DNA of 64,000 nucleotides from Candidatus Trichorickettsia mobilis (GTDB taxonomy: Bacteria > Pseudomonadota > Alphaproteobacteria > Rickettsiales > Rickettsiaceae): NCBI RefSeq assembly GCF_963422225.1, contig NZ_OY728607.1:1227001-1291000 (forward strand), given 5' to 3'. This document shows, one piece after another, positions 36,140-45,680 of this stretch. Under the pieces are notes generated by a model. It saw only the letters and a program-made list of their open reading frames with translations, had not been told where the DNA came from and searched no databases. A program made the translations under genes and the position numbers. Each line of letters begins with the position of its first letter. The stretch's first letter is position 1.

Positions 36140-37450
36140 ATGCAAGCTGATTATAAAAAATCTCAAAAAAAAGCCTATATTATCTGTGTAGATGATGAAA
36201 AGTTTGTTTTAGATAGTTTATTATCGCAGTTACAGAATAAATTTAAAGATAGTTATGAATATGAAATAGCTGAAAGCGGAGAAGAAGCATTAGAAATTAT
36301 TAAAGACATTTATGAGGAAGGAAATATAGTAGCACTAATTATTACTGACCAATTAATGCCAAGAATGACTGGTGACGAGGTATTAATTAAAATTCATTCA
36401 TTATATCCAAAACCAATAAAATTACTACTTACAGGACAAGCTACATTGGAATCGGCAATAAATGCTATTAACAATGCTAATCTATTCAGCTACTTACGCA
36501 AGCCTTGGGATGAAGAAGGTTTATTATTAGCTGTAGAAAAAGGGTTAACACAACATAGACTATTAGAAAATTTAGAGAATCAAGTAGCAACTTTTCGTAA
36601 ATTTGTCCCTCGTCAATTTTTGGAAATGTTGTTAATTAAAGAATTTGACAATATTGAGCCTGAAATAGTGAAAAATCTTGAGCTCTCTATATTATTTTGT
36701 GATATTATTGGCTATTCGACATTATCAGAACTGTTAACTCCTGAGCAGATATTTAACCTTCTGAATCGTTATTTCAATAAGATTAACCCTATTATTGAGC
36801 ACAATCAAGGATTTATAGATAAATTTCTTGGTGATGGCATAATAGCTTTATTTAAAGAACTACCTCAATATGCAGTGCAAGCAGGTATTGAAATACTTAA
36901 AATATTGGATGAATTTAATGAAGTTATAATTAAAGAGGGGTTGCAGCCAATAGTGGTAGGAATTGGGATCAATACTGGTCAAGTAGTATTGGGCACTTTA
37001 GGAACAAAAGATCGAATTGACGATACTGCGATAGGCGATGCGGTTAACGTAGCATCGCGCATTGAATCACTAAACCGTATTTATAATACTAAATTATTAA
37101 TTACTGGTGATGTGCTTAGTAAATTACCAAGTACTGAGCAATTTAAAATACGTTTTATTGATAAAGTTAAAGTCATAGGTAAATCTAAAATCACTGAATT
37201 ATACGAGGTCTTTGATGCAGATAGCTTAGATCAACAGTCATATAAGCTATCTATTCAGGTTCATATGGAAAAAGCTTGTCAATTATATCAAAGCAAAGAT
37301 TTTTTTGCGGCACAAAAATTATTTGTCCAATGTCTGGAGCAAAAACCAAGTGACCAATTATTGCTCTTATATATCGAACGCTGTAAAAATTTTATAGCAA
37401 ATGGCTGTCCGGAAGCGTGGGATGGAGCCACCATTTGTATGGTTAAATAA
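36140..37450 (+). CDS. Response regulator fused to a class III adenylate cyclase
   Basis: Predicted phosphorylation-controlled synthesis of cAMP. The 436-residue product has a receiver domain (about 11-135: acidic pocket DDE 18-20, phosphoacceptor D70, T98, K121), a linker, and a class III nucleotide cyclase domain (about 180-355). Metal-binding D188 (LFCDIIGYS) and D232 (LGDG), base-selecting K228 and D294, and the transition-state residues N303 and R307 (GDAVNVASR) are all present; the K/D pair favours ATP over GTP. A C-terminal TPR-like helical tail follows. Classic cAMP targets such as CRP are not in this window. Unusual for reduced Rickettsiales genomes, as far as I know. Confidence 0.9.
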   Translation: MQADYKKSQKKAYIICVDDEKFVLDSLLSQLQNKFKDSYEYEIAESGEEALEIIKDIYEEGNIVALIITDQLMPRMTGDEVLIKIHSLYPKPIKLLLTGQATLESAINAINNANLFSYLRKPWDEEGLLLAVEKGLTQHRLLENLENQVATFRKFVPRQFLEMLLIKEFDNIEPEIVKNLELSILFCDIIGYSTLSELLTPEQIFNLLNRYFNKINPIIEHNQGFIDKFLGDGIIALFKELPQYAVQAGIEILKILDEFNEVIIKEGLQPIVVGIGINTGQVVLGTLGTKDRIDDTAIGDAVNVASRIESLNRIYNTKLLITGDVLSKLPSTEQFKIRFIDKVKVIGKSKITELYEVFDADSLDQQSYKLSIQVHMEKACQLYQSKDFFAAQKLFVQCLEQKPSDQLLLLYIERCKNFIANGCPEAWDGATICMVK

Positions 37451-37451
37451 A

Positions 37452-37580
37452 ATATAGCGTCGGTCAGTTAGGTGGTAACAGTCAAATTTGTCAAGATTGG
37501 GTTGTCGAAACAAAGTAATCTATGCGGAGTTTCATCACCTTAAAATTCAACTGTTACCACCTAACTGACTCTAGCTATAT
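37452..37580. repeat. Long palindromic element after the cyclase gene
   Basis: The arms ATATAGCGTCGGTCAGTTAG and GGTGGTAACAGT pair with ACTGTTACCACC and CTAACTGACTCTAGCTATAT. The loop is about 70 bases. It begins two bases after the cyclase stop and could act as a transcript hairpin or terminator. A shortened relative lies at the end of the kinase gene. Confidence 0.75.
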
Positions 37581-37620
37581 TAGAGTAGTAACCAATGATT
37601 GAATCAATAATATTATTTAA

Positions 37621-38373
37621 ATGAAAATGACCTTCATTGGTAGTGGAGCTGCTTTTACCAGTAATAATTATCATTCTAATATACTTATTGAGTCTAATGA
37701 TAAAAAGTTACTTATTGATTGTGGATCTGATGCTAGGTTTGCTTTGCGCGATTTAGGATATTCCTATAAAGATATTGATTCCATATATATAAGTCATATT
37801 CATGCTGATCATAGTGGTGGACTTGAATGGCTTGGTTTTTCTCGTAAATTTGATACCTCTTGTACTAAGCCTTATCTTATAGCTCATAAAAATATATTAA
37901 ATAATCTATGGGAGCATTCCTTATCAGCAGGTATGAAAACTTTAGATACCGAAAGCGCCACTCTTGAAACATATTTTATTCCCCAATATTTAGATCACAC
38001 AAGATGTTTTCAGTGGGAAAATATTAATTTTGAACTAGTTAAAACCGTGCATGTAAAAAATAATCATCATCTAGTAGATTCTTATGGTTTATTCTTTAAA
38101 GCTAATGATCAAAGAATATTCCTTACTACAGATACCAGGATGGCATTCGATCAATTCCTGACATACTATGAACAAAGTAATATTATTTTTCATGATTGTG
38201 AGACTCAAAATACTCCGAGCGCTGTGCATGCTCATTATGATGAATTGATTAAATTACCATTAAATATCAAAAGTAAAATGTGGCTATACCATTATAACTC
38301 AGGAACATTGCCAAATGCTCAAGATGATGGTTTTTTAGGATTTGTACAGAAAGGGCAAGCATTCCTATTTTAA
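37621..38373 (+). CDS. MBL-fold metallohydrolase (RNase Z / cyclic-nucleotide phosphodiesterase-like)
   Basis: The 250-residue product opens like RNase Z-type proteins (MTFIGSGAAFTSNNYHSNIL), has LLIDCGSD, the zinc motif SHIHADHSGG (about 59-68, HxHxDH) and later metal ligands in FLTTDTRM and near the C-terminus (LYHYNSG). It is shorter than RNase Z and has no exosite arm. Class II-like cAMP phosphodiesterases share this fold, and the gene follows the adenylate cyclase, so a cAMP-degrading role is attractive but only inferred. No signal peptide. A palindromic element separates it from the cyclase gene. Confidence 0.75.
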   Translation: MKMTFIGSGAAFTSNNYHSNILIESNDKKLLIDCGSDARFALRDLGYSYKDIDSIYISHIHADHSGGLEWLGFSRKFDTSCTKPYLIAHKNILNNLWEHSLSAGMKTLDTESATLETYFIPQYLDHTRCFQWENINFELVKTVHVKNNHHLVDSYGLFFKANDQRIFLTTDTRMAFDQFLTYYEQSNIIFHDCETQNTPSAVHAHYDELIKLPLNIKSKMWLYHYNSGTLPNAQDDGFLGFVQKGQAFLF

Positions 38374-38419
38374 TTATACGTTATTCCTAGACTTCTTAGA
38401 TGCACGTGTCAGACAGGCT

Positions 38420-39313
38420 CTAAGGACACATAGAAATGGATGCCGGGTAACTAAAGAATATAAAATGACATAAATTCAGCATAAAATGTACTAGTATTGC
38501 TGCAAAAATTCTACCAGTGCTATGATAAGTATAGCCGTAAAATATACCACAAACTGTAGCAAAAATTGCGTATAATGCCCCTCCTTTAATATGTGCCATC
38601 CCAAAAAATAATGAAGTTATGATAATTGGTACTATTGCTGGTAAGCGGTACTTGGCCAATAAAGATATAAAGTGGGTTTGAATTATACCACGAAAAAATA
38701 CTTCTTCTGCAAAACAGACAAAAAATAAATTATTAATAGCCCAGATAATGAGGTACTTCGAGATCTTGAGGTCAATGGTTAAATAATTACCAAACATTGC
38801 TGGAGGAATAATTATTAGCAGACAAATACTTAATGGTTTAAAAGATTGCTTAATTGCAATTAGATCCAAAAATTTTTCCTGAAGTAATAATGGACTGGAT
38901 ATATATAAAATCAATGCCATTACTACCTTGTCAAAGTTTAGATACATCGAAAATGGACAAGATATTAAAGAAACACGTATTTTATTTAAAATTAAGAAAT
39001 TATTAAATCCAGGTAACAAATGCTGAGAAAATAATACGCCATAGCTTATCATCATGGCCAATAGACCCCATTTTATTAACCTTATCTTGTCATGATGATG
39101 AAAATACAACCATGTAATAGTAGAGAAACTCATAACCATCATTAATCCAGTAAGAGTAACTATATGAGCATAGAACGCTACGGTATGAGCAACTATAATA
39201 AGAAACAATAATATTTTTACGTTTTTGCCGAATAATGATAAAATCACCGCTATTAATAAACAAGCATATGCAACTACCATTATAGCTTCCCCAGTTGAAT
39301 TATGATACATCAA
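38420..39313 (-). CDS. CPBP-family intramembrane metalloprotease
   Basis: This membrane protein of the CAAX-protease/bacteriocin-processing family has about eight helices. The motifs are visible: FAEEVFFRG (EExxxR-type), FFGMAHIKGG (FxxxH) and LVHFMLNL (HxxxN), the predicted metal ligands. 297 residues from ATG 39313, but the first eleven codons lie in a palindromic repeat; an internal ATG at 39280 (MVVAYACLL) would give a more natural start. Substrate unknown. It converges with the MBL gene. Confidence 0.85.
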   Translation of the reverse strand: MMYHNSTGEAIMVVAYACLLIAVILSLFGKNVKILLFLIIVAHTVAFYAHIVTLTGLMMVMSFSTITWLYFHHHDKIRLIKWGLLAMMISYGVLFSQHLLPGFNNFLILNKIRVSLISCPFSMYLNFDKVVMALILYISSPLLLQEKFLDLIAIKQSFKPLSICLLIIIPPAMFGNYLTIDLKISKYLIIWAINNLFFVCFAEEVFFRGIIQTHFISLLAKYRLPAIVPIIITSLFFGMAHIKGGALYAIFATVCGIFYGYTYHSTGRIFAAILVHFMLNLCHFIFFSYPASISMCP

Positions 39314-39395
39314 TTTTGCAAGTCTCGGCTGTGCTCACGTAGTAATCTACGCTGCGCAGCCTCGCTTTGAAATTAACGTATCATAATTCAACTGG
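39291..39395. repeat. Palindromic element over the CPBP gene start
   Basis: The terminal arms CCAGTTGAATTATGATAC and GTATCATAATTCAACTGG are perfect complements. The inner arms GTGCTCACGTAGTAATCTAC and GCTGCGCAGCC resemble the sucA/sucB elements. The element provides the annotated CPBP start codon. Downstream on the minus strand, a 30-codon frame (39409-39501) follows lysC; I cannot assign it. Confidence 0.75.
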
Positions 39396-39506
39396 CTTTG
39401 CTATACTATTACCTTTTTATAAGTTCAGCTGCTGTGCCGAAAGAATCAGCAATATGACGAAAACGCGGAATATTAGATAGTTCTACTATGGATAAAAACA
39501 TATTTA

Positions 39507-40691
39507 TTAATTAATAAATCGATGACAAATACGAATTACTTTTTCGGTATGAGTATCTTCGACTAACACCAGCATTTTAATTTCAGAGATTTGTACTGCA
39601 AATATTGCTATTGATTCTTTGCTAATCGCTTCTAACATTGTTTGGATAAATAAATTATCATTTTTAATACCGAATCCTACTATTGATACAGTTGCGATAT
39701 TTACATCAACAGCAAAATCAATAGTCAGCTTGTGTAATAACAGCTCTAATTTATTCTTATCACTTAATTGTATAATAAAACTATAATTTTCTCCGGCAGT
39801 TATATTTATCATTAATTCAATATGAATATTATTTTGTGCCAACTGCGCACAGATTACGCCGAAATCAACTTTAGGGCGGTATATAGTGAGTTTTAATAAA
39901 TTCTTATTTGAAGTAATGCCGGTGATAGCTTTATGTTCCATTATTTTATCTCTTGCCGTAACTAAGGTGCCGCTAACATTATTAGCAAATGAAGATACTA
40001 CTCTAATAGGTATATTGTATCTCATTGCTGTTTCGACACAACGAGGATGCAGTACTTTTGCTCCAGATGAAGATAATTCCAGCATAGCTTCAAAAGATAT
40101 TTCTTTAAGCTTTTTGGCAGCAGGTACAATTCGCGGGTCTGCAGTAAATACTCCTTCAACATCTGTATAAATATCACAACGGTTGGCTTCCATACTTGCA
40201 GCAATTAAGCTAGCAGTTGTATCTGATCCTCCCCTACCTAAAGTAGTACATTTAAGCTCGGAGGTCATTCCCTGAAAGCCTGCAACCACCGGAACAATTC
40301 CATGTTGTAAGCACTGTTTTAATATATTATTATCGATTAATTCAACTGCAGCATGACCATAATTGTCGTTAGTCAAAATAGGCAATTGCCAAGCCAACAC
40401 TGATCTTGACTTAATACCTGTAGTCTGTAAACATAATGCTAGTAATGCGGCCGTGACCATTTCACCACTACATAAAGCTGCGTCATATTCAGCCCAGTTA
40501 GCTGATGTGTCAAGAGCTGATACTTCACTACATAATGTAATTAATTGATTGGTGACTCCTGCCATTGCCGATACTACCACAATGAGTTGATTACCTTCAG
40601 TTAAAGCAGTATGAATTAACTGCGCCACTTTTTTAATTCTGTTAGTATCAGCAACTGATGTTCCTCCAAATTTTTGAACTATTAATTCCAT
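39507..40691 (-). CDS. lysC: Aspartate kinase
   Basis: It phosphorylates aspartate, the first step toward lysine/diaminopimelate, threonine and methionine; in Rickettsiales it mainly feeds diaminopimelate for peptidoglycan. The 394-residue product begins MELIVQKFGGTSVADTNRIK (KFGGTSV nucleotide motif), has GRGGSDTTASLIAASM near 152 and two C-terminal ACT domains. I chose ATG at 40691 since the catalytic motif begins right after it; the longer frame to 40727 overlaps the upstream gene. A 19-base motif lies in its short leader and recurs before aspS. Confidence 0.93.
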   Translation of the reverse strand: MELIVQKFGGTSVADTNRIKKVAQLIHTALTEGNQLIVVVSAMAGVTNQLITLCSEVSALDTSANWAEYDAALCSGEMVTAALLALCLQTTGIKSRSVLAWQLPILTNDNYGHAAVELIDNNILKQCLQHGIVPVVAGFQGMTSELKCTTLGRGGSDTTASLIAASMEANRCDIYTDVEGVFTADPRIVPAAKKLKEISFEAMLELSSSGAKVLHPRCVETAMRYNIPIRVVSSFANNVSGTLVTARDKIMEHKAITGITSNKNLLKLTIYRPKVDFGVICAQLAQNNIHIELMINITAGENYSFIIQLSDKNKLELLLHKLTIDFAVDVNIATVSIVGFGIKNDNLFIQTMLEAISKESIAIFAVQISEIKMLVLVEDTHTEKVIRICHRFIN

Positions 40692-40694
40692 AAA

Positions 40695-40713
40695 ATTTTG
40701 TACGCAATGCCTA
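40695..40713 (-). promoter_or_regulatory. Conserved 19-base leader motif before lysC
   Basis: On the minus strand this is TAGGCATTGCGTACAAAAT, ending three bases before the lysC ATG. The same sequence with one change (GCGC for GCGT) precedes the aspS start at 50243-50261. It occupies nearly the whole gap between the FKBP-like stop and lysC. Confidence 0.5.
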
Positions 40714-41691
40714 CTATTCTGTTTCAAAATCGCTTAGTTCCAACATAAAATATTCATCAGCTGGCAATTGTTCTTTAGGAAAAAGTACGCTAACTCCAGC
40801 ACCTAGAGCTTTATAATTTCTGCCTTTAGCAATTACTGTTCTAGTTCCTATAGGAATTTTACCATATAGAGCATGAGAAAAAATCATTGGATAATTAATA
40901 TCACCAATTCTCATTTGAATTTTCTGTGATTTTGCAACAGTATCATATATCACCTTACCATTTGTCAATTTAGTAATTTTGGCATTAAATATTGCTCTAT
41001 CACCGCAAATTAATGGTACTCGATAAGCAATTTCATCATCGAAAATTTTAACCTCACCAATTTTGGCAAAGTTATGTGGAAGAATCTCTTTTAGCGCCAC
41101 GTTAATCTTATAAGTAGCATCCTGCTCTATACCGAGATTCTTGTATCGATCAGCCTGATAGGCGTATTTTGCTGGTATAATTGCATGACGAGTTTGGCCA
41201 ACCATCATCCCAACTATAACATTATCAAGCCCAGCTATGACTGGTTGAGATCCCAAGGTAAGGGTTTTGGTTTGTTGGTCAATCATGTTATTGCTTAGAT
41301 CTAGAATCTGATAGTTTACAGTAACAACATGTCCACAAGAAGCTGGACCTATTGTACCTTCACCGAAATCATTGATCTTAAACATTGATTTAATTAAATC
41401 AGCATTATTAACTTTAAATCCTTCGATCCCTGCTATTGGTTTGTTAACAGGTTGTAAAATATTTTCAAAAAACAACTTACCTTCTTCGGTTTTTAAAACA
41501 TTAATTAGCACATTAGATACGGTTTTTTCAAGAAAATTTCCTGTTAGATTCTGGTTCTCTGTTGTTGATGCTGTGGTACTCTGTTGCTGAGTTTTTTCAG
41601 CATCCTGACTATCTGACTTATTATTAACTTTCATTTGAAAAATCATATATAAGACAGCGGCGGTAATTATTAAACTTAAAAACTTTTGCAT
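40714..41691 (-). CDS. Membrane-anchored FKBP-type peptidyl-prolyl isomerase-like protein
   Basis: The 325-residue product has an N-terminal anchor helix (about 3-20), a Ser/Thr/Gln-rich linker, and an FKBP-like domain (about 115-215: HVVTVNYQILDLSNNMIDQQ, VIAGLDNVIVGMMVGQTRHA, IIPAKYAYQ). A second, weaker FKBP-like block (about 225-320, with IFSHALYGKIPIGTRTVIAK) follows. It likely folds or stabilises proteins in the periplasm. It lies directly upstream of lysC in the same direction, with a 22-base gap. Confidence 0.78.
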   Translation of the reverse strand: MQKFLSLIITAAVLYMIFQMKVNNKSDSQDAEKTQQQSTTASTTENQNLTGNFLEKTVSNVLINVLKTEEGKLFFENILQPVNKPIAGIEGFKVNNADLIKSMFKINDFGEGTIGPASCGHVVTVNYQILDLSNNMIDQQTKTLTLGSQPVIAGLDNVIVGMMVGQTRHAIIPAKYAYQADRYKNLGIEQDATYKINVALKEILPHNFAKIGEVKIFDDEIAYRVPLICGDRAIFNAKITKLTNGKVIYDTVAKSQKIQMRIGDINYPMIFSHALYGKIPIGTRTVIAKGRNYKALGAGVSVLFPKEQLPADEYFMLELSDFETE

Positions 41692-41978
41692 GACTTAAGC
41701 CTCTTTGATTCACAGATATTTTGTAACCAGTATATAAAAATATGTACAAAAATATAGATAAAATAGCATGGGTCTAAATAGATCATTAGTTTTTTGGGCA
41801 TTATTAGAGTCTTTGCTTTCTTTGCTTCTTCATATTTCTAAAATCATCAAATTTCATTAATTATTCTGTTAATATCATTAATAACAATAAGATATCTCTT
41901 GTAATTTAATGTATAATATGTTATTGAATATAATAATTAATCGTAAATATTTCTCAATTATTCTATCCGAGGCACTGT
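41692..41978. promoter_or_regulatory. AT-rich intergenic region upstream of the autotransporter
   Basis: This divergent gap separates the FKBP-like gene and the autotransporter. A perfect TATAAT at 41912-41917 lies 62 bases before the ATG, but no good -35 hexamer is at the right distance. Possible weak promoter; nothing else seen. Confidence 0.3.
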
Positions 41979-44900
41979 ATGAGATCGAGCAACAAATTAA
42001 AATTCTTAAAGTATTTATTGGTAGCTACTTCTAGCTTAGCAAATTTAAGCGGAGAAGCTTATGCAGCAAATGGAGTTAGCGGAGGTAATTCGTTCCTAGG
42101 TAATAATGATTGGGGCTTAGGGCGTGGTTTACAAAATGGCGATAATGTGCGAATAGGTCAACATAATTCTACCCTAAGATACGATGGTGATACCAGAGAC
42201 TTTACTTCTCAACTTTTTGTAGACGCTCCTAATAATAGAGCTATTCTTAACGTAAAAAACCAAGCTGTAGACTTAGGAAACTTAGATATTAATGGAAAAA
42301 ATCAAACAACTATCAGATTGCATGCAATAGATCTATCGCATCAAGACATTATTGATAGCTCCGGACAAAATAAAAAAGTTGATATCAATTTTGTGAAGTT
42401 TAATTTTTTTGAAAACGACGGCTCTTTTACTGACGCTGCATCTAAATTTACAATTAATGGTAATGATATATCGGCTTTAGGTAATATATACTTTGGTAAT
42501 GGAGCTAATACAGCCAATGGAATAATCAGATTTAATTCTGCTGTTACATATGAGGGGAGAATTTATAGCAACGCTACTCAAGGTTCTATACAAATTAATA
42601 ATAATGTAGTTTTTAATAACAAAATTGGCTTTCAACCAAATGACATTAGAGGTACTATTGGTAGTCTATACGTAGAAGATAATAAACGTTTGACTATAAA
42701 ATCAGATGTTGCAACTGCAGAAATATCTCTCGCTGGTGCTAATGCTCGATTAATTGTTGATTCTACTAATAACAATATAAATATATATGCTGGTATTAAT
42801 AAAATAATCTATGCAGGAGATAATGAAGGTATTATAGAATTTATGGGCAATAGGAATATTGAGATTACAGATATTATTGGCGATCAAGATAATCGTTTGG
42901 CGCAAATTAGTACCGTAGGTAACACTAATATTACTTTTAAAGATGCAGTATTTGCTAAAAATATTGAAGTAAATGATGGAAATGTAATTTTTGAGAAAAA
43001 CTTGGATATGTTTAGCCGCAATATGCAAAATATCATTATTGATAGAGGAACTTTAAATTTTGCTGGTGATGGTAGTATATCTCTAGGCAGTAGATTTGAT
43101 GGCGACATTACTACTGCAGTAAATAATACAGGAACTATTAATATAGTCAAGAACACAGATTTTGTTGGTAATATAGGGGTTAATCTACAGAATTTAAAAG
43201 ATATAGTTTTTAGAGGTGATCATAATTTATCACTAAGCAACAATGATTTATATGTCAATCGTATTAGAACCAAGAATAATAATCAAGGTACATTACAGTT
43301 AGCAGGTAATAGACATCTACAAAATCAGATAGCAAAACCTCTGAAACAGTTAAAATACATTCAATTTTCTACTGCAGATGCTAATATTCAATTATCAACT
43401 AGTAATATTCATGCTATTAACTTAAGCTTATTAGATGCTGGGCAAACCTTGACAGTTGATGATAATATCAATTTTGCGGGTAAGATAACAGGTCTTGGTA
43501 CAGTAGATTTTGCTGGTAGAAGTACAGTAGCGCAGATTGGAGAAATAAACGCAAGAGTTGCACGAGTACGTGCAGGTACTGGCAATGTTATCTTTAATCA
43601 GCCAATTTATGCAAACATAGTTGAAATTAATGGTAATTCACCAGTACAAATTATTGATCGTACTTTATCAACTAATCATATTTTATTGAATCATCAGAAC
43701 GCACAAGTTACTGTTGTTAACGGTTTTGCCGCTCCTGTAGCTATTCTAGCAGCTGCACCTGGTCATGGACGCGTAATTTTTGCAGCTAACGGTAATGTTG
43801 GTGCTATTGGCCAAAATGGTACTCCTGTAGGAATAGTGGAATTCCAAAATAATGCACAACATACTTTAAATAGTGATATTTATAGTAATAACATCATTTT
43901 TGATAATGGTGTTTTTGCTCCACAAAATCAGAATATTCAAATTGTGGTACCCCAAGGAAATATAATCAATATTCCAGCAGGATGGCAATATGTGCAAAAT
44001 GCTTTGATTACAAACGCCAAAGCCCAACAATTAGCGCAACCACCAGTAAATCACAACCAACAACCAGAAGTAGTTGTTAATCTACTTCAGGAGCTAAGAC
44101 AAAACGAGCAGAATGAACCGCAGCGGCTAGAGCTAGGAGTCAACAACAATCGGTCAGTACAGCAGCAAGAGCTAGAAGTAGTCGCTAATCAGCCTCAGGA
44201 GTTGGTTGTTAATGAGCAAAATCAACGAGAAAACAGGATAATAGATATAGAGCAACCAGTACCACAAATACGTTATACTCAAGTAGATGCGGAAGTACAA
44301 CAGCAGCGTGTAGTGCAAATTAAAGAATCATTGATTCAAGCAACAAGTACTATAATAGACACAAGTTCTAATGTAGTAGTACACCAGGATACAGCTACCA
44401 AAACCTTGGTATCGCAGCTTACAGCACCAGTAATCCAAAATCATAAAAATGTTGAAGATACAATCAGGCAGCTAAATAGTATGGGAGTTACATTTAGTAA
44501 AGCAGAAGCAGAGATCGCAAAGCTAGATGCGCCAATAGGCACCAAAACTTCAGAACAACAGGCGCTATTATACGTAGTTGGTATGACAGCACTTTCACCA
44601 GACGAGCGTAAGACTACTATGAATAGAATGGAGGAAGCAGTACAGGCACAGATTAAGGTTGCTGAACAAGTTACAGAAACTATCCATCATACTATCGATA
44701 ATAGGATGAATGAGTTAAATTTTAATCAACCTGAAATTATGGTTTCCAGTGGCGTTGGTGTTGCAGCTGGTGATGAGGCTAAACGCAAATTACAAGGTGT
44801 GTGGGCTAGAGGTATATATGGCGTAAGCAAACAGAGACCAGATAAAGGATCTGCTGGTTATAACGGCAATAGTGCTGGTGGTACTATCGGTGGTGATTTT

Positions 44901-45626
44901 GAATTAAACGAAAAAAATATAGTTGGTATTGCTTATAGTAATATTCGTTCTGGATTCAAGTATAAACAAAGTCGAGCTGGTGATAAAACTACTGGTAACA
45001 GCCATATTTTATCGCTATATGGTGCACATCAGTTAAATGATAATTTCTCACTAAAAACTATGTTAGCAGCAGGTATGAGTAAAATTACTACCAAGCGATT
45101 TATCATGGATAAAATAGCCACTGGCAAAGTTAAAAATAAAAGCTATAGCGCTGAAGCCTCACTCAATTATAAGATTATAGCGAATGAGAATTTGTATTTT
45201 ATGCCTAATGTTGGTCTTAGATATGCTCATTACAGGGATGGTGCTTACTCTGAGCGTGGTGTTGGAGTATATAATGTCTCAGTCGCTGCAAAATCAAATA
45301 ATACCTTAACTGCCATAACCGGTATTAACATGATGATGCCACAAAAACTATCGGAAGCTTTAGTAGTTGTACCATCGGTACATGTTGCGGTAGAAAGTTA
45401 CTTACTCAATAAAAAACAGAAGGTAAAAGCAAAGCTAGCGTGGATGGACAGTTATTTTGAAAATAACGCAAGCCTTGGAGCTAAGTCAGCAAAGTTTAGT
45501 TATAATCTTGGTGGCGGAATAGTTGCTAAATATAATAATATAGAGGTTTCAGCAAATTATAATTGCAACCTTCGTAAAAAATACCAAAATCATCAAGGTA
45601 CGGTTAAGCTAAAAATATTGTTCTAA
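41979..45626 (+). CDS. Sca/OmpB-like autotransporter surface protein
   Basis: This type V secreted outer-membrane protein probably contacts host cells. The 1215-residue product has a signal peptide (about 1-29, ending EAYA), a beta-helical Asn-rich passenger (about 30-685) with repeated IxxxxxxIxFxGN-like strands, a Gln/Glu-rich linker with local repeats (about 685-770), a helical stretch (about 780-930), and an autotransporter barrel (about 935-1215: GVWARGIYGVSK, ending in a terminal Phe, KILF). Rickettsial rOmpB and Sca proteins have this plan. The length is modest compared with OmpB. A strong terminator follows. Confidence 0.88.
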   Translation: MRSSNKLKFLKYLLVATSSLANLSGEAYAANGVSGGNSFLGNNDWGLGRGLQNGDNVRIGQHNSTLRYDGDTRDFTSQLFVDAPNNRAILNVKNQAVDLGNLDINGKNQTTIRLHAIDLSHQDIIDSSGQNKKVDINFVKFNFFENDGSFTDAASKFTINGNDISALGNIYFGNGANTANGIIRFNSAVTYEGRIYSNATQGSIQINNNVVFNNKIGFQPNDIRGTIGSLYVEDNKRLTIKSDVATAEISLAGANARLIVDSTNNNINIYAGINKIIYAGDNEGIIEFMGNRNIEITDIIGDQDNRLAQISTVGNTNITFKDAVFAKNIEVNDGNVIFEKNLDMFSRNMQNIIIDRGTLNFAGDGSISLGSRFDGDITTAVNNTGTINIVKNTDFVGNIGVNLQNLKDIVFRGDHNLSLSNNDLYVNRIRTKNNNQGTLQLAGNRHLQNQIAKPLKQLKYIQFSTADANIQLSTSNIHAINLSLLDAGQTLTVDDNINFAGKITGLGTVDFAGRSTVAQIGEINARVARVRAGTGNVIFNQPIYANIVEINGNSPVQIIDRTLSTNHILLNHQNAQVTVVNGFAAPVAILAAAPGHGRVIFAANGNVGAIGQNGTPVGIVEFQNNAQHTLNSDIYSNNIIFDNGVFAPQNQNIQIVVPQGNIINIPAGWQYVQNALITNAKAQQLAQPPVNHNQQPEVVVNLLQELRQNEQNEPQRLELGVNNNRSVQQQELEVVANQPQELVVNEQNQRENRIIDIEQPVPQIRYTQVDAEVQQQRVVQIKESLIQATSTIIDTSSNVVVHQDTATKTLVSQLTAPVIQNHKNVEDTIRQLNSMGVTFSKAEAEIAKLDAPIGTKTSEQQALLYVVGMTALSPDERKTTMNRMEEAVQAQIKVAEQVTETIHHTIDNRMNELNFNQPEIMVSSGVGVAAGDEAKRKLQGVWARGIYGVSKQRPDKGSAGYNGNSAGGTIGGDFELNEKNIVGIAYSNIRSGFKYKQSRAGDKTTGNSHILSLYGAHQLNDNFSLKTMLAAGMSKITTKRFIMDKIATGKVKNKSYSAEASLNYKIIANENLYFMPNVGLRYAHYRDGAYSERGVGVYNVSVAAKSNNTLTAITGINMMMPQKLSEALVVVPSVHVAVESYLLNKKQKVKAKLAWMDSYFENNASLGAKSAKFSYNLGGGIVAKYNNIEVSANYNCNLRKKYQNHQGTVKLKILF

Positions 45627-45642
45627 ACAGACTCTTATCTTT

Positions 45643-45680
45643 ACCAGGCTCTACTTTAATAGAGCCTGGTATTACTTTTT
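45643..45680 (+). terminator. Rho-independent terminator after the autotransporter gene
   Basis: An 11-bp perfect stem, ACCAGGCTCTA (45643-45653) with TAGAGCCTGGT (45660-45670), has a 6-base loop, then ATTAC and five T. The convergent brnQ gene ends just beyond it, so it may serve both strands. Confidence 0.85.

Noticed and set aside
39409..39501. 30-codon minus-strand frame after lysC (MFLSIVELSNIPRF...)
   Set aside because: Too short, no homologue I can name, and bordered by a palindromic repeat; mentioned as a possible fragment only.
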